A DNA stretch of 64,000 bases from Polytrichum commune. Lineage: Eukaryota > Streptophyta > Polytrichopsida > Polytrichales > Polytrichaceae. The stretch is from positions 4,342,501 to 4,406,500 of the forward strand of contig OX485807.1 in NCBI GenBank assembly GCA_950295325.1, in the 5' to 3' direction. This document shows, piece by piece, positions 30,972 through 43,552 of this stretch (positions within the stretch are counted from its first letter, which is position 1; each line of letters opens with the position of its first letter). A program made the translations under genes and the position numbers. A model generated the notes under the pieces. The model saw only the letters and a list, made by a program, of their open reading frames with translations, had not been told where the DNA came from and searched no databases.

Positions 30972-33525
30972 TTATTGGTTGGCGCCCCTGCCAACTTTCA
31001 TTCTTTTGACAGAGCCCCTTGCCTCCTCCTCGGCATCGTCAGGAGTTTCTTGAGTGTCTTGGCTGCCTCGTGTTGTCCACCTCTGCGCCTCTTTCGCGTC
31101 CAACTTGACTATAGCCCGTTGTAAATCCTCATCCCGATGTATAGTTTGTGGGTTATTCTTGCGTTGCCACTTCAACAATCGTTCAAATGGTCCTGCCCGG
31201 GTAAAGGGAACTTCATTGATCAGACTGGTATGAACCCCTTCAATAAAATGCGTCAAGGCCATTGCTTCCACTAATCGGACCCAACGCGAAGGACAATACT
31301 ACATCTTGAGCAGCATCAAAAATTCTTATCGCGACTCACTGTGGCAATTTACATTAATAGTAAAATTCCATTTTGGGCACCAGCCCGCAAGGGCTGCACA
31401 AAACACTGTTGCGCAAAAACACACAGGATCTTTGTGATGACAATGGTCTTGAAAGAACTGTTGGTATGCATCTCCACATTGTGTTGGGGTATCAAAACCT
31501 GGGGTTCCCTGTATCTGGGGCCAGTTATACTCCACAGAGGCTATGGTCACATTCGGGGCCCATTTGTGTCTCCTTTCACAAGGATAGAAATGAGGATGAA
31601 CTTGGACTACCGGAGGTGGCTTAAAAGACCATAGTCCACTCATTCGCTTATACACCAAATCTGCAACTATGGGTTCAGTTCTGGACAGACCATAGTCTTC
31701 CAGAAATCCAAGCAAGGTTGGCCCATGTGGGTACATGTCGTTCATGTTCATCGTCAAAGAGCTCATGATACTGGCCTAAATAACGTTGATTGGCCATTGA
31801 TCCCCCTATTGAAAAGACGATTGCACCTTGATAATTGGAAGAATAATCTGCTGGAGCGACCAAGAATTGTACCTACCCTTGTGTCAAGAGAGTAGGTGCT
31901 TTCTTCATGTCAATGGCCTTCAAGTACCTTGCAATTCTATCCATGGCTCTGTCCTTATTATACATATAATGGGAACCGGTAAAATCCTCCACATGTGTTA
32001 CCATGTATATTCTCTTCAAATTGCGACTCAAGACCATTGATAAATAATCTTCATTCTGAACTTAGGGAAGCAAGCTCTCCAGATTGATCCGCCACCTACT
32101 TATGGTCTCCCTACTATGACCATAAAATTGTTGGGACATTTGAACCCCATAATCTGTCCAGTCCACTTGGCGTCCCTTAAGGTACCGAGTACTAGTCCTT
32201 CGGAGCTGGAGCTGCTCCTCACAATCCGTGTAGTATAAATAAATCCGTGCACCCACGTTTCCTATCAACACGAAAGCATAAAAAGGGTCCATCAGCCTCA
32301 TGTGTTTACGGGCTAGGATCTTAGTATATAGATTTTCGACGTTGATTTTTTTCACAAAAGTTCCAAATTGTTTGAAATTGCTCGTGGTTGAGCCATTCTT
32401 CCAATTCTAACCCAACCATGATCAAGAACAAATCCCGATGCAACTCATAAAGTTAATGCGGCACAATCTTATTTTCCACTGCCCACAACTTGGTACAAGA
32501 CTCCACAAGCAAAGTATGAGGGAATAAAGATGGTTTGCTCGGAGTGGATGGGGCCTTTGATGTTGAAGGAGTAATAGACATAGTTTCTAAGGTGTCAGTG
32601 TTACTAGATCTCTCAATCATAGTCGGTACATCTTTTTCCTTCAACGTGGTTTGCAACCAGGTATTGTCCTGCCGTAGCTCGTCCAACTGAAGTTTTAGAG
32701 CAACATTTTGTAACTGCAACTTCTCGCTACACCTATGGGCGTTGAATTTCTCCTGTAAGAGTGGTTTATTTGCTGCAAGTATTCGGAGATCTTCTCCTGA
32801 ATTTGCTCCAGCTTGTCCTTCTTCTCGGACAGTAGTCTCTCTAATTCAGAAATTTTCAAGCTCATTGTCGTTCGCGGAACCTCAATCTCAAGTGGAGTGG
32901 GAGATATTGGTGAGGTGGGTAAGAAGGAAGAGGATGGTCCCGTCATGACATCCACTTTCAGGTTGACATTCTAACACATACATGAGATGAAGAAGGATGA
33001 ATATAAATGTAGTGTTATCGGATGATGAGATCTCCGGTGTTGAATTTCTTCTTTCATATGTTGCTGGATTATGAGTGACCAGTTGATTTTGACTCCCTCC
33101 CACGTTCAAGTAGCTGCTACTACTGCCCTCTGGTCCAGGCAATGCTCATCTGGTCGAAACAATAGGTATGCATTTATCAGCTCGAACCATCCTTTCCAAT
33201 GATGTCGAGCTCCGTCCAATTTCCACTTAGAGTCCACGACTCCCTTGTTTCGGCACTCAAAGATTTCCTCAGTCTCTGCTTTTTTTAAATCTGGAAGGTT
33301 GGCCAAATTATGTCCTCCTGATGGTAACTTGAACACCTTGGCAATTGTCGAAGTGGAGAAATCCACTATTGTCTGCCCAACCTTAGCCTTCTTGGTCTTC
33401 ATCTGATATGTATGAACAAATCCAGTTACCTTGTCCTCCTTCACTATTTTATTCACTTCCCGAATCCATAACATAAATTCCCACATCCCTACTTGTTCTA
33501 AATTGACCCTATTCTTGGCCATCAT
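30972..33525 (-). pseudogene. Long decayed reading frame, unknown function
   Basis: Consecutive minus-strand frames appear to be pieces of one protein of roughly 800 residues, read right to left. 33525-33106 is the best preserved (WEFMLWIREVNKIVKEDKV, then VDFSTSTIAKVFKLPSGG and RHHWKGWFELINAYLLFRPD). 32955-32453 is a Leu/Lys/Glu-rich probable coiled coil (ISELERLLSEKKDKLEQIQE). 32355-32062 is basic and aromatic (YLKGRQVDWTDYGVQMSQQF). 31766-31326 is rich in Cys and His (FYPCERRHKWAPN, then HCHHKDPVCFCATVFCAAL). 31271-30972 is charged and ends in a basic tail. I do not recognise the family. The layout of a DNA-distant globular head, coiled coil and basic tail, and its setting among transposons, suggest a mobile-element protein. 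It is broken by several frameshifts and stops. Confidence 0.5.
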
Positions 33526-33603
33526 CTGTTGGAGTCTATGGGAAATATCTGGCAGGGGTAATGCTTGTACGGGGATGATAAGTGTGGTGCCATTTTTTGG
33601 ACA

Positions 33604-35500
33604 GAATGTCTAAGTTTTAGTCTTGAAAAGTAAATGAATGATAAATTTCACTCAAGACTAGTAAAATAGTGAAGCATTAGGCACTTAGTTGCTTTGAAAT
33701 GAAAACAAGCAAGTAAGTCAGAATTTTCCTTGCTGCCCGTAGTACATAGGATATCATGAGACATACAATTAGCATGTGACAATTAGAAGAAGCCCTTGAT
33801 ATCCTAGCTAGGGTCAGTCACCACCTTTCGGAACAGGAAGATAAGAAGGAGGAGGAAGAGGACGGAACGGAGAGATTTTTGAGTTTGGCCTTTCCTCTCG
33901 TGAAGGGAGTGATTTTGTAGTCTCTCCCAATTACTGGGTGTGAAACCCTTAAGTTTCATTGTAAATCATATTTTTTGAATATATCAGATTGTAAATTCAG
34001 CTATATGTATTTTGCATAAGTTGTTTGTGGAAGTGGGAAGTGTGATTAGTGTTGTTGGTGTGGAATTTGATTCAGGAGTGTGAAACTCTTGAACGGAAGA
34101 ATATATGTTTTATGTTTGCATTGTAAACAGTCTAGTACAGAATCTCTTGGACAATATCTTAAGGTTCTGAAAACGAAAGAGATATTTTATCTTGCTGCAA
34201 GTGAATGTTTCGATGAATGCTCAGTCTCCAATTAGGCAGTGTGATATCTCTACATGAGAGAATCAGAGATTTTGGCTTAATATGAAATCGGCATAAATTA
34301 AGAGTCTCTGGATAACCCTATGAGGTTGATGACTTAGAAGAATAATCTTACTGGGGATTAGAGCAGTTCGATGGGGAGTTCTCGATGAGCCTATAATTTT
34401 ACCCTTAAGAAAGATAATTCAATTGTGTAAGTAACATCTGAGTCCTCCCGGTTGCGGGGTTGTAGTAATTCAGCACATGATCTGAATAATTGGGAGTTTT
34501 CTCATGATACGGTTTGTAATTACTTCTAGAGTGTGAAACTCTTCCGTAGACCCATGTGAACCCATGTTGGCAACAATAATTCTTTGAACCTGAGTTAGAG
34601 TAATTCAGCCCCATTGTTTGTGAATAACTTTGATGGACTTTTCAGGGTGTGAAATCGGAATCCACATGTCATAGTTCTGATTTCATGGGTTCTTCTCATT
34701 ACCTTCTACTGTAATTGAGTATGTTACATGACTGAAGAACTTGTGGTATATTCAACAGATTAGAAAAACAGTGGATAGAATTCTGGTTGCTATTTATTCA
34801 TGAGTGTGAAGCTCTTGAGTGAGAGGGATGCATGTTGCGCTCATCTTAAACCTGTTCGAGTACCTCGAACTCAATTAAGGATTGAGAATTGATACGCATG
34901 TTGTGTGCTTGGAGAGCACAATGAGTCCCACATTATCAACATAAGAATCACCAATGTAAAACTCTCAACGCAAAAGATCGTGCGAGGGGTGTCATCTTGG
35001 GAATAGAAGAGATATCTTCTGAAGTGAAACCAAAAACTTTCGAGGTGTCCTATTTGAAATCTTACCAGAACTGTAACCTCTTTTGCTGAGGCAGTCCAGA
35101 TTGGGCGAATCTTTTTCATTCACCAAAATGCAAGGACATGTCGATGTTAGTTCCCTGTGTCGGTGGGGGAGAGCACTAATCAAGTAGCATAAACCGGAAA
35201 TTTACGTCGAAGCCAGGGATCGCCGAGTGAATTTCTGTGAGAAAGAGAGGGTTTAATTTTTGAGACAATCATGATACATATCGGGCGCGGGGAATAGTCA
35301 AGAATGCTGTTAATCTGAGGGCAAATTCCCTCTTGAGAGATGAGTATGCTCATTGTGTGAACCAGGTACTTCTGCTCAGCGATCATGAAGAAGATGTTGA
35401 AACGAGAAAGAGGAGTAGCTGGGAAGAGAAGAGCTGCAAGCGGAAGCTAGGCGCATTTATCCCATATTGATGGGGAGAACCGCCAAGGGCAGGTATAAAG
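33604..35500. other. Non-coding with recurring gtgtgaaactctt motif
   Basis: gtgtgaaac or close forms occur at about 33938, 34077, 34530, 34645 and 34802, usually followed by ctt. The block ctctcgtgaaggga and gtagtctctccc at 33896-33926 has an inverted counterpart at 30594-30620. This looks like the terminal or untranslated part of an unidentified element. A TATAAA at 35494-35499 is seen in plus orientation. Confidence 0.4.
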
Positions 35501-36308
35501 CCTATCTCTCTACAGTGGCTAATGTGTCCAGACGCTTCCCATGACACAACAAGACTCGCTACTGGTTACTGGTGACTAGATTTGTTACTTGGCACTTGTG
35601 ACTAGGCTGTCTACTAGTGACTTGGACTCTAGACTCTTGATTCTTGACTCGAGTTACTGTTCTGACCCGATTCGCTTAAGACGCTTCTCGCTTAGTTCCC
35701 GGTTCGTGATTTTGTCACTTGTAACTAGACTTTTTATCAAAATTTATTAAGTTCTAATTTTTACATGTATGGAAATATGCTAAGTAGTATCACCATGTGT
35801 GTAATGACTAAATCCAGTTATGGTGAGGAAGTGAAAAGTTAATTCACATGAGAATAGAGTTCTTATGATAATGAAGTGTTAAACCCATTCTATTATCCCT
35901 TTGAACTATCAATCGACCTTATCGTGACAAACTAAAGATACATCTGACACTCAATTAGTCTTCCCTGGGTGTTTTTCGAGTTGGAACCTTGGATGAAAAA
36001 CCTAACTACAATAAGGACCATTGGTTTTGACTTCAGCTAATGCAAAAAAGATATCAAAATGTAAACTGGAGGAAAAATAGGCTAAATGTTGTATATGTGG
36101 AGACTATTATGGTTGTGGTAATTGTTGGCTTCAGTAGAGTCTAAAGGGCTTATCACACTAATCCCTTCTGACACCATCCACCAGTAGTTCGGACTGTAAT
36201 AGTGTGAAAAGTGGTGTTCCAACATCTATTTCTCATCATGATCCCCAACAATTTCATGGCTAGCACCGGGCAAAAAGTTTGGTGTAGTTCGGGCAAAAAG
36301 ACTACTGT

Positions 36309-36340
36309 CCGTTTTTTTTTTTTTTTTTTTTTTTTTTTTT
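36309..36340. repeat. Poly(T) run of about 32 bases
   Basis: An uninterrupted T run preceded by a short repeated gggcaaaaag. It may be the poly(A) tail of a minus-strand retroposed sequence, but no body could be identified. Confidence 0.6.
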
Positions 36341-36379
36341 GTCCTACCCTGTAAAAATAATACCAAAAGATGATGGTCA

Positions 36380-39300
36380 ATGACATAAGTTGTTTGCTTG
36401 GACTTGTTCCTAAGACCATCTGTCCTATTTACTGCTTTCTTCGTTTTTCTTTTTCTTTTTCTTATGTATGTTTTGCCTTCCTCATAACTGGTTTGTCTCT
36501 TTCTTGAGGTGACAAGGCCCTCCCCCGATTTGTAGGTATTTCCTTCCCTCTTTTTCTTCTTCTTTTACACTGATGCAGCCATCATGATATCATAATTCAA
36601 CGTGACACTTTGTTTCTATGAAAGCTCTTTGAAGCTTCCTTATGTCTCTCAACTCATAGAGGAAAAGGCTTTGGTGATGTGGAGGAATCTCTAAGGCTGC
36701 AAGGGCCATCCTATGAGAAGAATCACTTGCCATAATTTAAAAAATTAAAGACCATTGTCAGAGGATAGGTAATTGAACTCTTTATTGCCCTAACTTTAAG
36801 CTATATCACTCGGCAATATCTAATCATCTCCCTTGCATCTTTCGTGGAGGCAACATGTTATCTTGATGTAGCAGCAAACTTTGTGGTAACATGATCATTT
36901 TCTTTTGAGCTTTACCACACAAAAAGGGACTTTTAAGTTATACTTAAAGGTCCATCATGTTGAATATAAGGTAGAGGAGCTTTGAAAAGAAGAATGAAGG
37001 CACCTACTAATATAATAAGGGAAGACAACCGAGAATCAATAACAACAAACGACAAGGGAATTAGATAGTTTGGTCATCTTAATCCGAACAACACTCTAAG
37101 TCACTAAGATACGGTCAACCCTAGAAACAAGTGAAGGTAGTTGAGCTCTACATTTTGAGCTCTATGCTAGGGAGATCAACGTGACTAAGAGAACATAAAA
37201 GATTAGGATAACGTAGGATCAAAAGAAGATTCAACCATGAGTGAGCAAACTAGATGTAATGCCATATAAACTTACAGACAACTTCAATAAAAGATTGAAA
37301 TAAAAGATAAAGAAATCACATTATATTTGTTTTGGCCTTGGGAACATCGGGCATATAGCATCAACAACAATAATCATTGAACATATGCAAGTACAAGCAA
37401 ATTTCAAACTGTAGTGAAGAATGAGAATAGAATATATAATGAACAAGTTTAGAAAAAATTTGAAGAGAAGAAGATTAATTTCACTTATAGATCGGAGTTT
37501 GAACGGAAACTAAAAGAGCTATTTGAAGAGTTACTAACAATCATAATTGCTAAAATGTGGAACAAAGAAAACTATATTTTGCGGGAGTGCATGCTTGGAA
37601 CAATAAGAAAAACCGGCTACTACTACAATCAAGAAGGATTTTCTTACAACATATACTACGATAAAGTTATGTTACCTATGTACAAAGAAAAATATGAATA
37701 TAAGTCTAAAATAATTGTGAATTTGATATTACAAGTATAAAAAAAACTATAAACGAAAAATGTTTCATAGAACCGAATAATATATCTTGACAAGATCAAG
37801 AGATCCAATGGATGGTTGATGAATTAAACTTGAAATATTTATTCATACCAATTGATTATGAAGAAGAGATTGTGGTCACCGAGAAGGCGAATCATTGGCC
37901 ATAGAAGTTTCCTAAGTATAACAAAGATAGTTACACCGAAAGAACATGACAAAATACCTATAGATTCCTAGAATTGATGATGTCTATGAAAAACATTTAT
38001 GAAGAAAAAAACGTGGAAATAATTCAAATTTTTTTTGTAAAATTTAGATATAGATCGAAATTGAAAAATAATATTTAAAATTTACCGAAAGATATAAAAA
38101 TCAACATAGTTTGGAAGCTTTGGATTAGCGGATGAGAGGCAATAAAAAAAATTGGATAAAAAAAATAGTGAGATAAGGTAAATAATAAATATTCTTTAGG
38201 TTTCAAAGTCAAAAATTGGTTTGCATTTACCTTTTAGTTTATAAATAAATTATTCTAAGACTTAGAATTCTCGGCGAGTAAAACTATCCTTATTAGTCCT
38301 CCTAAACATCTAATTAGTCCAACAAAAGTTTAATTGCCATGAAATATACAACTAAAGTATTCTTAATATGATTATCTTACTAAAATTCAATAAAAAGTAG
38401 CCTAAAAGATAATATGATTAACCAATGCAACATTGTATATAAACTAATTATACTTCATCAACGAGGAATAAGGGTCTTAGATACAACCTCAACATAAAAA
38501 ATAATAAACTATAAACTATAAAAATATTTTTTATTAAATTGTAACAACAACCTCATCTCTTCTTAAGAAACATTATCACTCAAAATTACTAGGTCTACTT
38601 AAGTAATGATTTCTTTAATCAATGGTGATATAGATCAAGGTTGGAAGCGGTTGGAACTAAAGAAAAAATAAACTATACATGAAAAAGCTTGGACCTTCGG
38701 AAGTCTGAAGATTGAGAATAGGACCGAATTCAGCAAAAATAAAAAATGTTTTAAGATAACTTTGACGTGCCTTAAGTAGGGTTGCCTTTCACGGTGGCCC
38801 GGGGGGGTTAGTGTTTTTGGTGACTTTTACTTCACTAGATGTTTCCTTGCATTGGAACCTTTTAACCACCGTCAATCATTATTATCTAAACAATTCACCC
38901 ATTTTGACTTAGTACTATTAAAAAATACTTGTTAAAAATGAAACGTACATTGTTGAAGTAAATCGGTTATGTCAAAAGGATATTTTTGATAGTCAACATT
39001 GTTTGCTTCATTTGTTTGATCGTTTTGGCGTATAGTCATTTTATATTCTTAAAATATCCTAAACTTTTATCCCTATCAATTACTTATTAATTGACTTTAG
39101 TTTAATCAATCCTAAAAAATCATCTAATAAGTTTTTGATGCTTGTTCTTTTAGGATTTTAGTTACTAAACAAATTTCTAAGTCCAGATTTATCCAACTGA
39201 CCCAATAGTTTATTATCTAACTTCTATCAATCATTAATACTACATTAATTGATAAAAAATATATAAATAATTATTCACAAGAGTCATTTAACACCGAGGA

Positions 39301-40100
39301 TTTTATTACAAACAAGAAAATCTACTCCATAACTTGTACTTTGAAAAAATCATGGTGCCACAAGATTGAGATATAAAAAAATATAAGGAAAAAATAAGTA
39401 TTCATCAATCAAATTTGATATTGGAGCTAAATTATATTAAATAATTCAAATATACAATGCACAAATGATATATAAGATGTGTCAAGGTAACAGTACTAGG
39501 GGCCCTGTCTAAAAATAATATATAGTATTAAGTCTAGCAATATTTATGACCAAGAAAGAAGGAAACTCCGACAAAGAAAATAGATCACCACCTTCCAAAA
39601 ATGGGAATAAAAACTGAGAGAAAATACGTTCAACGAATGCAACATGGCATGAACCCCAAAACTGACGAAGAAATAATTCAAAGACAAAGAAAATAAAGAT
39701 GAGAAGTATAAAAAACAACATACTCAAAGAATGACAAATCCAACACGTGGGAGAGCAACGTTATCTCTAAATGTACTATAAAGAGACCATCATATTAGAA
39801 GTAGAAGTGAGGGAGAAGAAGACAAAGTAGAGAAGATCCTCTTTGAGCAACTGACATACGGACGTGAATGATTCAAACAAGAGATTTTAGAATATTCGGA
39901 GGATGAATACTTAGTACAAAAACTATGTCAGACTTTTACAAGTTAAAAAAAACAAAAGAGCAACCTATACTACTAACGAAGAAGAGGCATATGGAGAAAT
40001 AAGTCAAGAATTTTCTACCGATGAAACTAATAACCGAAGAAAAAATAAAGACGAAAACATTGACGACCATAATTCTAGAAAAATAAAAAAACATACATTA
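36380..40100. other. AT-rich intergenic DNA, no gene recognised
   Basis: Very AT-rich from about 37300. A Lys/Tyr-rich frame at 37555-37740 probably reflects composition. Runs of weakly coding-looking sequence at 37430-38060 may be an old element, too decayed to assign. Confidence 0.35.
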
Positions 40101-40166
40101 TTTATTTGGATCACCTCCACTAACCCCACCCGCAAGTCTCAGGGCCATAATTATGTTGGGAGGTGG

Positions 40167-40440
40167 ATGAATAAGAGGAATGACTCGTACAACAAAATAC
40201 CACTACCCAGTTACAAAAAAAAATGTGATCCGGATGCTTATTTACAAAAGTTCAACAATATTTGCACAACAAACCAAGAGGCGATTGACCCAATCAAACT
40301 TCAATTGTTTCCGGTGATCCTCAAGAAAAAGGCGCTAAAGTGGTATATTCAATTTTCACTAGGACATTTTGCAATATGAGACGAAATAAAAGTAGCATTT
40401 GTCCAAAGATCCGAACAAATAAATCGGAGGGAAAGATAAT
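40167..40440 (+). pseudogene. Retrotrans_gag relic
   Basis: 70 codons plus a short continuation past a stop. The pattern PLPSYKKKCDPDAYLQKFNN, later KLQLFPVILKKKALKWYIQF and then DEIKVAFVQRS follows the core of plant gypsy Gag: a D-P-x-x-Y-L-x-x-F block, a LFP-x-x-L-x-x-A-x-x-W block and a W-x-x-L-x-x-x-F block, with the last W lost to the stop. Only this core survives. It is unlike the gag of elements 1 and 2. Confidence 0.6.
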
Positions 40441-41187
40441 ACAAATGTAGAGATCAAGGTTCTAAGAGAAGAACTAAAAGGAATTGCTCTAGGCGACATG
40501 CGATATCAAACGGGGATAGTGTGCCAAATATCCAGATTCAAACAATCAAGACCACTACCGCAACATAACGACTACAAAAAGAATATACAACATACCAAAT
40601 TTGGTAAAAAGAAAGTTTATTATTTATCATATTCTTATTCGTTTTCTTAAAAACATGACTATATGCTATACTACCACAAATATACTCCATCAATCCCTCA
40701 ACAAGAGTCCCCTAAATCTGCTTATGATCTCCTTTACAAGTCCGTTCGCCAAATCTCCACCAAGGAGCCTTTGATCCGCCCACAAACTTTAACTAGCAAT
40801 ACCTCAACCTCATCCTTACCTCATGCAAGCCCAACCAATAATTAATATGATCTACATTTTAAAAATCCTATGCCACTTACTTCCAGATCCACACTTCAAG
40901 TCACAAAGAACGATACCAAATCCAAGGTCTGAGTCCTATATAAAAACAAAGTACAATAAATCAACAATGTCATTCAAAAATCAAACCAAAATAAATCTAA
41001 GCTAAAATCATACATCATGTATTTCACTACACCTCACATAAACCCCACCAAACTGCCCCCCCAAATAATAACAAACATGCCACACATATACACACATGTC
41101 ATATCAAAACCTACATTTTAAAATTAAATAGAAATTACTTGGTCATGGCACATTCTCACCAATATGTTGCACCTTAGCTTGCAATAC
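40441..41187. other. AT-rich remnant DNA, nothing recognised
   Basis: This is probably the rest of the decayed gag-bearing element, but no zinc knuckle, protease or LTR is visible up to the element 2 LTR. Confidence 0.35.
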
Positions 41188-42659
41188 TGTGAGCCCAAAA
41201 TGGTGTCCACATGTGTTCTTAATTCTTTGAAATTATTAGAAGTTATGTTTTGATGCTTTATGATTATTCACAAAAATATAAAAAGAGTGAGGCTTGAGTG
41301 AAGTTATGTTTAGACCTTAGGTTGATTAGAAGTTTAGTAGTGTGAAGAAAATTCCTTAGTTAGGTGAGCATAGTATGTGGTGAACCAAGGGTGGCTCCTT
41401 GAGTTAAATGTTTGAATTAGGATCTATGTTGTTGGTTTAAGAGTGGAAGACTTAAATGATAGGATGAGAGCCTACAAAGTAGGAAATGATCAAAAGGTTT
41501 ATCTTGAGCCTTGGGGGTGCTTATCTACTCTCTTAAAGGCTTAAAGGATAGGATGAGAGCCTACAAAGTAGGAAATGATCAAAAAGTTTATCTTGAGCCT
41601 TGGGGATGCTCATCTACTCCCTTTTACCTCACTATATAATCTTCATTTTTTTTTTTTTTTTTTTTTTTCTTCTTTTGTGCTCATTGGCACCCCACGTGTT
41701 ATGAGTGTGGGTGTGTGGGAAGCAAGAAAGGAGTACGTGTGTATACAAGGTCTCAAGGTGAAGAACCAAGACTAATTAGCCTTGAAGTTAGTTGACACTT
41801 GTTAGGAGTAGTCTTTGGTTTGAGGCATTTAGAGCTTAGCTCGTTGTATTCAACTTATAGAATTTAGACTTATAACATTTAAATTTATAGTGTTTAGAAT
41901 TATGACATTAAGAATTGTAGCATCTAGATTCATGTTAGATTTAAAGCATTCAACCTTGTAGGCTTTAAGGCGGAGGCTACTTAGGCTAGCTGCTGGTTTG
42001 AAGTTGGAGGCAGACGGGTTTAGCTGCTGGTTTGAAGAGGGAGGCTAGTTAGGCCTAGCGGCTGGGTTAAGTAGAGCCAGTTAGATTTAGCGAATGGGTT
42101 AAGGAGGAATCTAATTCCAACTAGTTGTGCACTTTCGAGTCTAAGCTAGATCGACAAGCTAAGCCACTACTAGTTAGTGAGGATGGTTAATTAGACTAAT
42201 TAGTTAGGCTAGAGGGTTAGGCTAGTTGGTTTAGTGGTTGCATTATGAGATGAAGTTGAGAAGGATTTGTGAGGGACTTGTGGAAGAGGACGTAATGTTA
42301 AGTTATATAAGTGTTTTTCAACATTTGTATTAAAACTTATGTGCCTCGTAGAATTAACACATCATAGCCTCACCGAGGTGTCATGCACCAGTGAAGAATC
42401 GACAGCCATAACCAAAGTTGCAAGGGGGAAATCATTGAAGGCATGCGTGGCAAAGGCAGTGGGGTGGACTCTGGAAAAAGCCAAGGATGTATCTATGCAC
42501 GAGGTTCACACTAATAAAATGTCATGATTTAAATTAAGTTAGAAACTCATCAATGTAGAACGTACATCCCATGTTACCACAAGTTGTTATGTTACACATG
42601 TGATCTCCAAACCTATTACCCGGACTAGGACGTTTAAGGGTGGTAGGTTTGGCCTCACA
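41188..42659 (+). repeat. 5' LTR of element 2
   Basis: 1472 bp from TGTGAGCCCAAAATGG to TTTGGCCTCACA. Both ends and the region around 41255-41300 match the complement of the element 1 LTR. It holds an 89-bp duplication (41460-41635), a T run (41646-41669), and about four diverged units related to the 35-bp array of element 1 at 41965-42110 (ggaggc, tagctgctggttt). Confidence 0.82.
41460..41635. repeat. 89-bp tandem duplication in element 2 LTR
   Basis: taggatgagagcctacaaag starts at 41460 and again at 41549. The two copies, which run through cttgagccttgggg, differ at only a few bases. Confidence 0.85.
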
Positions 42660-42663
42660 TAAA

Positions 42664-42681
42664 TGGTGCGTCCGCCGGGAG
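42664..42681 (+). promoter_or_regulatory. Primer-binding site of element 2
   Basis: TGGTGCGTCCGCCGGGAG, identical to the site in element 1, four bases inside the LTR. It pairs with the recalled 3' end of plant tRNA-Gly. Confidence 0.78.
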
Positions 42682-43552
42682 CGAAGCGGAAACTAGAAAG
42701 AAGACTTAGAGGCAACTAGAAGACTTGGAAGGCGATTAAGAGGACTTGGAGTTAGACACGAGTATGGAAGGAGCACTCGAGGGAGGTGAGTATTTCGTGT
42801 TTAAATTTTGATTGGGTAGTGTAGTTGTTTTTTTATTGGAATGAATTGCATTTGATTTATGTAAATTCATTTATGGATGGAGCGCGGCTAAGATATATGC
42901 TAAACTCTCTTGGGATGACATAACAAGATCACACTAATATGATTCGAATTAGTTCACTAAGAGTTAGAGGGATAATTAAATTTTAGGAAATCCAACTTTG
43001 ACATTCACCTCGGGGTGAATGTTTAAGCTCTTGAACTAGGGGTTGTTACTTTTGAATTACGATTGCTAGGCTACTTATTGTGTTGTATCAAACACGGTCG
43101 AGTGCGAATGCTAACTTACAGGAGGAAGCGAATTGCTTGAGGTAAGCACATTTTTCAAAGTGAAAAGACTAATTAATTAAGGAAGGATTTTCGTACTCGT
43201 GTTTGTCGTTATCCGTTGTAAAGGGTAATTCCCGAATCATAGCATCATGTTGAGGACAAGAAGGTGATACCTCGGTCCTTACTGTGGTGCATGACAAAGG
43301 TCAGCCCCTTACTCTTGGTATCGTGGTTAGTATCAATTCAAAGAATGGCACGGAGGTGATTCTTCGACTTGACTAAGAATTGACACAAATATGCCTATCC
43401 CATGTTTGGGATTTTTCACTTAAGTGGGCTTGCAGGATCTCTTTCCTCACCTCCATAATTTATAAGTCACACCAAGAAAAGTGATAACATTAAATAGAGA
43501 AGTCGGTGAGGAGTGTGTTTGGTCAAGTAAGGGTTGATCGATTCCTTATGGA

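Noticed and set aside
36153-36419. Lys-rich 88-codon frame
   Set aside because: The poly-Lys stretch is just translation of the T run at 36309-36340.
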